Assembly (NCBI GenBank): GCA_964405325.1 | Contig: CAYONM010000060.1 | Coordinates: forward strand, 1 to 17,240 | Direction: 5' to 3' | Source of the DNA: CAYONM01 sp964405325 | GTDB taxonomy: Bacteria; Planctomycetota; UBA11346 | Length of the DNA stretch: 17,240 nucleotides | Part shown: positions 1-9,600 of the stretch, piece by piece | How positions within the stretch are numbered: position 1 is the first letter of the stretch | How the letters are laid out: every line of letters starts with the position of its first letter | Made by a program: the position numbers and the translations under genes | The notes under the pieces: model-generated | The model's database searches: none | What the model was told of the DNA's origin: nothing | Seen by the model: only the letters and a program-made list of their open reading frames with translations

Positions 1-2
1 GC

Positions 3-356
3 CGCCGCCTGGGCCGCGAGCCGGGCAGCAGCGCCTTGAGAAGCAGGGAGCAGTTCGCCCAGGCCAAGCGCCTGATCGACGAGGAGTGGTCACGCGGCCC
101 GGACATTGCCAGCCTGGCGGAAGCCTGCGGCATCAGCCACGGCTACCTGTGTCGCCTGTTCCGCGAGCACCAGGGCTGCACACCGCAGCAATACGTACAA
201 CGCCTGCGCATCCAGACCGCTGCCACCGAGCTGGCCGAAGGCGGCCACAGCATCGGCCAACTGGCCAACCGCTACGACTTCTCCGACCAGTTCGCCTTCA
301 GCCGCGCTTTCAAGCGGATCATGGGCGTGCCGCCGAGCCGGTATTCAGGGGAATAA
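3..356 (+). CDS. AraC-family transcriptional regulator, C-terminal DNA-binding part (5' end outside window)
   Basis: The reading frame is already open at the left edge, so the gene starts upstream and only its last ~118 codons are here; a TTG at 36 is the first in-window start-like codon but is probably internal. The visible protein is the double helix-turn-helix domain of the AraC/XylS family. The first HTH lies around IASLAEACGISHGYLCRLF and the second around SIGQLANRYDFSDQFAFSR. It ends with the family signature FKRIMGVPPSRY just before the TAA. Such proteins bind promoter DNA as activators or repressors. The N-terminal effector-binding domain is not in the window, so ligand and targets cannot be named. 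It lies 258 bases upstream of the giant surface-protein gene in the same direction, and that gap has its own promoter-like and terminator-like elements, so co-transcription is not implied. Family assignment is firm; a regulatory link to the downstream genes is untested. Confidence 0.9.
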   Translation, partial: RRLGREPGSSALRSREQFAQAKRLIDEEWSRGPDIASLAEACGISHGYLCRLFREHQGCTPQQYVQRLRIQTAATELAEGGHSIGQLANRYDFSDQFAFSRAFKRIMGVPPSRYSGE

Positions 357-464
357 ACAGAGCGAGTGCCCGTTGCGCGCGCCCCCACGGGCGCCCTGAT
401 GGACCCGTCTTGATGCGCTCAGGGCATCGTTTCCCCCTTCCTGATAACGAGCAAATGCCCTCCA

Positions 465-487
465 TTTCCGACGCCGGAAACCTTTTC
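465..487 (+). terminator. weak intrinsic-terminator candidate after the AraC-type gene
   Basis: A perfect 6-bp stem (TTTCCG at 465-470, CGGAAA at 475-480) with a 4-base loop is followed by CCTTTT. The stem is short and the T-run is only four bases after two Cs, so this is a weak candidate. A second short GC hairpin lies upstream (GCGCCC 379-384, GGGCGC 389-394) without a T-run. Confidence 0.25.
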
Positions 488-496
488 GCTCGGCAC

Positions 497-525
497 TTGC
501 CGATTGCTTCTGTCTGAGTCATACT
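497..525 (+). promoter_or_regulatory. possible sigma70-type promoter for the giant gene
   Basis: TTGCCG (497-502, four of six matches to TTGACA) and CATACT (520-525, four of six matches to TATAAT) are separated by exactly 17 bases. The position is about 90 bases upstream of the ATG at 615 and leaves a leader that contains the hairpin at 543-580. Two 4/6 matches arise often by chance, and the organism's promoter consensus is unknown, so this is only a candidate. Confidence 0.3.
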
Positions 526-542
526 GCATCGTATGGGAATTC

Positions 543-580
543 TGGTTTCACCTCGTTCTTCACGAGCGATACTGAAACCA
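543..580 (+). promoter_or_regulatory. two-tier hairpin in the leader of the giant gene
   Basis: An outer perfect 8-bp inverted repeat (TGGTTTCA 543-550, TGAAACCA 573-580) encloses an inner perfect 5-bp stem (CTCGT 552-556, ACGAG 562-566) with a 5-base loop. No T-run follows, so it is not a standard terminator. It lies between the promoter candidate and the Shine-Dalgarno, where it could be an operator, an RNA stabiliser or a translation-control structure. A further small inverted repeat (CATAC 520-524, GTATG 531-535) sits just upstream. Confidence 0.4.
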
Positions 581-614
581 ACTCCGTCGCCAATGGCCAA
601 AAAGGGGGCCCACC

Positions 615-3600
615 ATGCAGCTGATCCGATTGCTCCTGATCGCGTGCCTGTCCCTGGGTCTTTTTGCTGCCGAAATGCAGCTGGCCTCAGGCTTCAATCA
701 TACCCTGCTACTCGATGCCAATGGCCAGGTCTGGGCCTGGGGCGCCAATGCCTACGGGCAATTAGGCAACGATGACGCCGGATCCTTCGAGATGGAAGCG
801 GTGCCGGTGCAAACCAGCGCCAGTCAACGGCTGGACGATGTGATCGCCATCGCCGCCGGCCAGCAGTTCTCGGTAGCGCTGCGCGCCGATGGCAGCGTCT
901 GGACCTGGGGGCGCAACGACCACGGCCAACTGGGCAGCGACGAGACCTTCATCGGCTATCCGGTTCCGGTGGTGTTGGCCAGTGACTCGAATATTGATCT
1001 GAACGACTGCCTCCAAGTGTCAGCTGGTCAGACCTGGGCTATGGCCCTGGGGGCTGATGGTGATGTCTGGACCTGGGGCGAAGCAGGCGAGTGGCGCGGC
1101 AATGGCGGCGCCAGTGATACCTACGCCACCAAAGTGGTCCAGGGGAGCCTTTCGCTGGCCGTGGGCAATGCCATTGCGATGAGCGCCGGCGCGCAACATG
1201 GCCTGGCTCTGACGGTAAACGGCACGGTCTGGGCTTGGGGCATCAATACCGCTGGCCAGCTTGGTGATGGCACCGGAACTGGCAACTTTAAGAAGGCCAT
1301 CCTCGTGCAAGATGCTGGCGGCGCCGATCTCAGCCAGATCCGCGCCATCAGCGCTGGCGGCACGCATAGCCTAGCGGTGGACAGCAGCGGGGCGCTGTGG
1401 GCCTGGGGCTCGGATGCCCAGGGCCAGTTCGGCAACGGCGGCAATGATGAAAGCCGCCCCTATGCCAAAAGCTTCAGCCTTACGCAACCGGTGCGCGCGG
1501 TCGCTGCCGGCCCCCTGCACAGCGCGGTATTGACGGTCGATGCCGGGGTCTTCACCGCTGGTGATAATAGCAGCAAACAATTGGGCCAAACCACCAGCAC
1601 CACGACCTTCAGCCTGGTTTCCGGTTCCAGCGGTGAAGGCCGCCAGCTCCCGGCCAACTTGGGTGGCAACCGCACCCTCATACTGGGCAGCTCGGGCGAG
1701 ATCAACGGCTTTGGTGATGGCAGCCACGGCGAACTGGGCAACGGCACCACCGATGTCACCATCGATGCGACCTCCGCCACGGTGCACTGGAACTTGGGTG
1801 GCATCATGCAGGTCACCGGCGGCGACGCCCATTCCATCGCCCTGAAAGCCGATGGCACGGTGTGGACCTGGGGCAGCAACGAAACCGGCCAACTGGGTGA
1901 CGACGCTGGTGTGAGCAGCAAGGTACCGGTCCAGGTAATGACGGCCAACGGCGTCGAACTGGACGCCATCATGGCCATTGCAGCTGGCGCCAACCACAAC
2001 CTGGCCCTGGATGTGAACGGCACTGTCTATGCGTGGGGTGATGGCCGGGTGGGTCAGGTGGGCTATCAGGAGACGCTGGGCACCTTCCCCACCGCGCATC
2101 CGGTTACCAGCGATGGCAAATATCTGGATCAGGTGATCAGCATCGCCGCCGGCCGCAACCACTCCTTGGCCGTGCTTGGGAACGGCCAATTGCTAGCCTG
2201 GGGCAACAACAAGGATGGCCAGATCGGCAATGGCAGCACCGCCAACGCAAGCCTGCCTACCACCGTTGAAAATATCGATCGCATGCCACTCACTGGCGTT
2301 ACTTGTGCCGCCGGCGGCTGGGGCCATTCCGGGGCTCGCCTGGTTGAGGGCAGCGTCTGGACCTGGGGCTCGGATGCCCAGGGCAGCCTCGGCAATGGCA
2401 CGGGCGGCAGCAGCCTGCGCGCCATCCAAACCGAAAAACTCAGCACTGCACGTACCCTCCAATCGGGCTTGTATCATCAGGGCACACCGACCCTCGGCAA
2501 ATATGCCGCCTGGGGCGGCAACAGCCAGGGTGAGGTGGGTCGCGGTGATTTTATTTCCACCGTCCAACGACCGAATTTCATCGATACCAGCGCCATTCGG
2601 AGCTTGGCGTTTGGCGGCCAAAGCAGTTTTGCGCTACGCGGCAATGGCAGCCTTGCCGCCTGGGGCGATAACGACTTCGGCCAGCTGGGCCTGACCGTCT
2701 CCGGCGACCAGAAGACACCCCAGTTGTTGACCGTGGACAACGACGGCAACCCGCTACCACCCTTTGCCAGCGCTGGTGCCGGTTATCAGCACGGCCTGGC
2801 GATCGATGCTGCCGGCCGCGTCTGGGCCTGGGGCAGTGGTGGCGGTGGCCGCCTGGGCAACAGCAATGCCGACTCCAAACCCCAGCCGGTGCTCAGCTCC
2901 GCCCATTGGCAACCGGAAATCGAAATCAACGTCAGCGACCAGACCGCTGCCGAGTCCAACCCCACCGGCAATACCGCGAGATTCCGCATCAGCCGCGTTG
3001 GTGAGGGAGACAGCCACCACACCGGTACCATCTGGCTTCGTTTCAATCTCGCCGGCAGTACGGCCGCCGCCGGTGACTACCTCCTGAAGGACAGCGACGG
3101 CACCATCATTACCGACAACCGCATTGCCATTCATCATTACAACCACGAAACCACCCTGACCATGCAGGCCCAGGACGATCAATACGATGAGCAGGACGAA
3201 CTGGTCCGCATCAACCTCCTCAGCGGCGATGGCTATCGCCTCGCCAGCAGCAACACCTCGGCCGATGCCATCATTACCGACAACGATACTGCCGGTTTCG
3301 TGATCACCGAGGTGGACACCAGCACCGACGAAACCGGCGATACTGCGCAGGTTAAAATCCACCTGGCCGCCCAACCGGAAAATGCCAGCGACACGGTGAA
3401 GATCAGCTACGAGGTCTACAATACCAGCGAGGGCCTGGCCAGCAGCGTCGACGACCCCAGCAACACCGGCACCATCAGCTGGGACTCCAGCGACTGGGAC
3501 GTGGACCGCACCATTACCATTACCGGTCAGGACGATCTGATCGACGATGGCGATCAATACTACGACCTGGTGCTGTCGCAAAACACCGGCACCACCGATC

Positions 3601-6600
3601 CGGATTATATCGGCATCGTGCCGCCGGATATCCGTCTGCTGAATATCGACAACGATACCGCCGGGGTCACTATCAGCCCATCTCCGCTGACACGAAGAGA
3701 CCTCGTCGAAGGTGCCGACAAGTTCATCGGAGGTGAGCTGAGCTACAGCATCAAGCTCGACAGCAAACCGGAAAGCGAGGTCATCCTGGCCTTCACCCCC
3801 AGCGACAACAGCGAGGCAACGGTCGACCTATCCAGTATGACCTTCACCTCCGGGAACTGGTCGTTCCCACAGGAGCTGATCGTATCCGTCGTGAACGACG
3901 TCCGCGACGATGGCGACATCAACCACCGCATCATCGTCGACATCGACATCGGCGACAGCACCTACAGCAGCCTCGATCCCAGCGACATCCTGCTGACCAC
4001 CGTAGACAACGATACGGCTGGCCTGGTGTTCTCGGATTTTTCGCCGACCGTGCTCCAGGTGGACGAGGACAACACCGTCACCGCCACCTATCAGGTGCGT
4101 TTGGCCACCAGACCGGATGGACCCGTCAGCATCCTTCTGAGCGATGTCAGCGAGCCCGACGAAATCACCCTCTCATCGATCAGCCTGAATTTTGACCAGA
4201 ACAATTGGAACACCAAGCAGACCGTGGCGATCACCGCGATCGACGATAATGATATCGAGACCAGCCATCCCGATGCCTTCGTCAGCCATGTCGCCAGCGC
4301 GAATGCTGGTGATCCCTATGACGGTGATACCAGCAGCATCCAGGTGCAGATCATCGACAACGACAGCGCCGGTTACGTGGTTTCCCCGACCAATTTGGCG
4401 GTGATCGAGGACCAGGGAGCTGACTGGTTCAGCGTCGGCCTGACCGCCGAACCAAGTGGCGACATTGTCCTGGATCTGAGCAAGGTCGACCCGAACAACG
4501 AAGTGAACCTGCTGGATACCAACCTGAATCCCATCACCCAACTGACTATCAACCAAAGCAACTGGGAGACCGGCTTTCTGGTGGGGGTCAGCGCCGACGA
4601 TGATTCGATCGAAGAGGGCCAGGAGAACTTCTCCATCGCCTTCACCTTAAACAGCAGCGATGATTCTCATTACGACAGCGGCCCCGGCAGCACCGTATCG
4701 GTAACCGTGGACGACCCCGGGACCCAGGCGATTCTCATCGATGCCGAGAGCAATACCGAATTGGACGTGACCGAAGGTGATGCCTCCAGCAGCTATTCGG
4801 TCCGCTTATCGACTGACCCAGGTGACTCCATTTCCGTTGCTCTGTCCGCCCCGAGCGACGTCCTGATCGATCTGCCAGGCGGCGGCGCCAGCGACTGGGT
4901 GACCAGCGGCAGCATCAGCTTCGACACCAGCAACTGGGCCACGCCGCAGACCATCACCGTCCAGGCCATCAACGATGCCATCTACGAGGTCACCGAGCTG
5001 GTCACCATCAGCCACGTCGTCGACGCAGGCGGCTGGACCGCCGGAAGCATGCCGGTTCGTATACACGATAACGACACCCCGGCTGTCATCATATCTCCGA
5101 ATAACGGACTGACCGTCACCGAATCTGGCGGCCTGAGCGCCTTCAATATCTACCTGGCCACCGAACCGACCAGCAACGTCGAGTGCTGGCTGGCCATCAA
5201 CGACCCCAGCACCCCCAAAGAAGCAAGGCTGACCTATGATTATGATGATGATGATGATGGTGATTATGATGTCATAGACAGCCCTGCCTTCATCTTCGAT
5301 GTCAGCAACTGGAACATCCCGCAAATCGTCTACCTGATCGGTCAGGAGGACGACCAGATCTATGACGACGGCGATCAGTTCTTCAACATCACCACCACCC
5401 TGCAACAGACCACCGACTCCCAGGAATACCACAGCCTGACCGTCCCTCCGGTGCAAGCCTGTTGCGTCGACGACGACACCGCCAGCCTGGATCTGCAACT
5501 GCCGACCAGCAGTGACCTGAAAGAATTCGACAGCACTGGTTTCGACAATGCCAATGCCATTATTGCCGGATTCACCCTGAGCACCGTACCCTACAACCCG
5601 GATATCGCTGCGGCCACCTCCGCCATCGTGACCATCGCCCTGGATCCGCAGCTGGAGGTGGAATGGGATGACCCAAATGATAATCCTGATGCGGGTTTTA
5701 TCTGGGTCGCTGCGCCGAACACGATTTCCATCACCATGCAATTGGGCGACACCCGCCTGCTGCCCGGCGGCGGCACCTCCACCTGGGACCAGGTTCAGTT
5801 CCGCGTCCGCGCTGCCAACGACGCCATTGCTGAGGGTTTCCATCAAGGCCGCCTGCGCTTTTTCGTCAACTCGACCGACCCCGCCTACAACGCTCTGGCC
5901 ACCCAATCGATGACCTTCAACATCAACGACAGCAGCAGCGACGGTACCCATGATGGTGATGATACTGCCGATATCACTATCACCCCAGCCAGCAATCAGC
6001 TCGGCGAGGACGGCAGTGGCACCACTTTCACGGTGCAATTGGAAAGCAAACCGCAGGCGAATGTGAATATCAGCCTGTGGGCCGACCCCGGTGATGAGGC
6101 CGTGCTGTATCCCAGTCTGCTGAATATCGCACCCAGCGATTGGCAAAACCCGGTCACGGTCTGGATCGACGGATTGGATGACGAGCAGGCCGACGGCAAC
6201 CAGAGCGTGACCGCTCGTTTGGATCTATCCTCCTCCGATCCCTTCTACAACGCCCGCAGTGTCACCTCGCCGACCTTCAGCAATATCGACAATGACGTTG
6301 CCGGTCTGATCGTCTGGGACGACAACAACAACCAGATCCTCAACACGGCCACCGCCCTCACCCCCGGCAGCAGTTTGGTACTGAGCGAGGATTATCAGGG
6401 CCAAAGCCTGAGTTTCGGTCTGAACACCCGACCCAGTGCCGATGTCTCCATCACCCTGGCCTTGCAGGCCAGCGACGGCGGCGCCACCGACGAAGGCCAA
6501 CTCGACCAGACGGTGCTGACCATCAACCCGGATACCTGGTGGGACCAGCAATGGTCCTATGTCTCTGGCGTCGATGATGAGATCGCCGATGGCGACCAGA

Positions 6601-9600
6601 CCCTGCAACTGACCATGACCATCAGCTCCATAGACACCAATTACAACGCTCTACCGGTGACACCGATCGATTTCGTCAACCAGGATGACGATGTCGCCGG
6701 CATCGAAATCAGCCCACAAAGCACCTTCCTGGCCGAGAACAGCACCACCACCTTCGATATCGCCCTGTTCACCGAACCCACCACCGGTGAGACCATCACC
6801 ATCGGCCTGACCAGCAGCGATAGCTCTGAAGGCACCCTGTCGACCAATCAGGTCAGTTTCACCACATCAAACTGGAGCCAGGGCGCCACCGTGACCATTA
6901 CCGGCGTTCCCGATGGGGTTGCCGATGGTGATGTCCGCTACCTGGTGACCACCACCGCCGCCAGCAGCTCCTTGGGCAGCGGCCCCTATCAGGGCCTGGA
7001 GGTACCGGACGTCGAAGTGTTCTCGGAAGATATCGACGAAGGCACCGGCACTCCCGTCGGCGTCCTGGTCGAACCCACCTTCGGTCTCAGCACCACCGAG
7101 GCCGGTGGCTCCGCGCAATTTTCGGTCCGCCTGGAATCCATGCCGGCAGCCGCCGTCAGCATCGACGCGTCCGTCGACCCCACCACCGAGGGCAGCATCG
7201 ATATCGATCCCATCGTGTTGGACGCCAGCAACTGGGACACCGGTGTCACCGTCACGGTAACCGGTTTGGCCGACGGTACCGCCGATGGGGATCGCAGCTA
7301 TCAGGTCCTGTTGGCCAATACTTTCAGCGTCGATGGCAACTACACCAATCTCGATGTGCCCGACGTGGAACTGGTCAACCAAGATGTCGATACACCAAAT
7401 GTCCTACTGACGCAATCGGACGGCACCACGCAGGTCAACGAAGATGCCAGCCAGGCGAATGCCATCGACAGCTACGATGTCCGCCTGGCCACCACGCCCT
7501 CCGCCGCGGTCACCATCGCTCTGGATGGCGGCAGTCGCTTGGAATTATCTATCGATAATCAAAGCTCCTGGGCCAACACCGCCACGTTGCCGGCGCTGAG
7601 TGACAATACGACCACGCAAACCGTGTTTGTCCGTGCTGCCGCCGATTTCCTCGATAATGGCACCGTGGATTACCAGCTCATCAGCCACAGCGCCAGCAGT
7701 AGCAATGGCAATTACGACAGCGGCACCAGCCTGGTCATTCCAGATATCGAAGTTGCCATCATCGACAACGATGTCACCGGTATCAGCACCAGCACGCCAT
7801 CGGGCCTGCAGACCACCGAAGCCGGCGGCACCGCCACGGTGAACGTGGTGCTCGACACCATGCCAAGCGGCCAAGTGGAACTGATCGCCGAAGCCAGCCC
7901 CAATGACCAGGTGGTGATCGATGGCGATAACACCCTGACCTTCCTACCGGGTGACTGGCAAACCGCACAAGCGATCACCCTGCGGGGTGTCGATCCGGAT
8001 AACACCGATAACGGCAACGTCGCCTTCACCCTGACCCTGCGTATCGATCAGGGCCTGACCGCCGACACCGACTACAATGATCTCGCCAACATCGTTTTGA
8101 ACGGGCAAAACCTGCAGGTCAACGACGCCCCCACTATCACCCTGGACACCCCAAGTCCGCTGAATCTGGCGGAGGACGCCGGTACGCAGGTGATCAACCT
8201 GAGCAATCTCAGTACCGGCCAAGCAGGTGAGAATCAAAGCCTGCGCCTGGATGCGGTCGCCAGTGCTGGCAATAATTTCGATGGCGATGCCAGTCTGATC
8301 ACCGGCTTGACCAGCAATTACGATGGCAGCAGCAACGCCGGCAATGTCACCTTCACCCCGGCTGCTGGCCGTGGTGGCAGCGCCCGAATCGACATCACCC
8401 TGCGCGACAGTGGCTGGGATGGCGTATTCGATGATGTCACTACGCCAAACGACAATGATGATGTCTTATCTGGGGTCACCCTGCTGGTGGCCATCGAAGC
8501 CATCAACGACGCGCCCGTGCTGACGGTTCCCGGCAGCCAGAGTACCAGCGAGGAGCAAACCCTCGCTATTGCCGGGGTCAACCTGACCGATGACGCCACC
8601 ACGCAATTGCTGGAATGCGGCCTCAGCAGCCTGAATCAGGCCAACCTGCTGGTGGATGCGGCAAGCGGCGTCAGCTTCATCAACGCCACCAGCAACGGTG
8701 GCAGCAGCGTGGTGATGGAGGGCACCGTGGCACAATTGAACGCTGCTCTGGCCGGCTTGCAGTACACTGGTGCCACCGACTGGAACGGCACCGATACCGT
8801 CAACCTGAGCGTGAATGACCGCGGTGCTGTGGGCACCGGCGGCGCGCTTATCGACAACGCCAGCATCAGCGTAACGGTCGCCCCGATAGATGATGCCCCC
8901 AGCCTGAGTTTCCCCGAAACGCCACTGGTGAACGAGGACAGCTCGCTACTGCTACCGGCCATCGCAGCGAGCGAAGCCGATGGCGATACCCTCACCACCA
9001 CTCTGGAGGTTACCGTCGGCAGCTTGACCATTGTCCAGGTTGCCGGCGTCACCTATGCCGAAGGCGATGGCACCGAGGATGCCCGCGTCGTATTCAGCGC
9101 CAACCTCGCCGACACCAATCGTGTTCTGGCCGGATTGACCTACCTCCCCAGCACCAACAACGACCAGGACGACAGCCTGGCTGTCAGTGTGAACGACGGC
9201 ACCACCACCGTTTCCGGATCACTGACCATTGATGTGGTACCGGTGAACGACGCTCCCAGTCTGAGCATCACCTATCCGGGTGGCGCCAGCAGTCTGCTGG
9301 TGGCGCAAAAAGAGAGCATCTCGCTGCAGGGGGTACTCAGCGCCAGCGATGTGGAGGACGACAACAGCACGCTGCGCTACGAATTGAAGATCAATCCCTC
9401 CTCCGGCAATCTCCAGCAGACCCTGAACGACGGTAGCGTGCGAGTGTATGATAAAAACGGCACCAGCGCTGAACGCGGCTTTACCCAGGCCGAACTCGAC
9501 ACCGGCAGCATCATCTACCAACACCAGGGCGGCACCAGTTCCTCAGACGCCTTCGCTGTGGAGGTGGTGGATGCCATCGGCGCCCGTACCCCGGCCAGCG

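Noticed and set aside
615..680. Lipoprotein signal at the giant protein's N-terminus (LIAC, Cys11)
   Set aside because: The cysteine comes after only ten residues, too early for a normal lipoprotein signal; the hydrophobic stretch continues to residue 18 with an ordinary signal-peptidase site.
670..2924. RCC1-type guanine-nucleotide exchange function
   Set aside because: RCC1 repeats in secreted bacterial proteins are general propellers; no small-GTPase partner exists in this compartment.
4806..6146. Long open frame on the minus strand inside the giant gene (446 codons), and similar antisense frames throughout both large genes
   Set aside because: They overlap well-supported repeat domains on the + strand, have no recognisable domain of their own, and are expected in GC-rich coding DNA.
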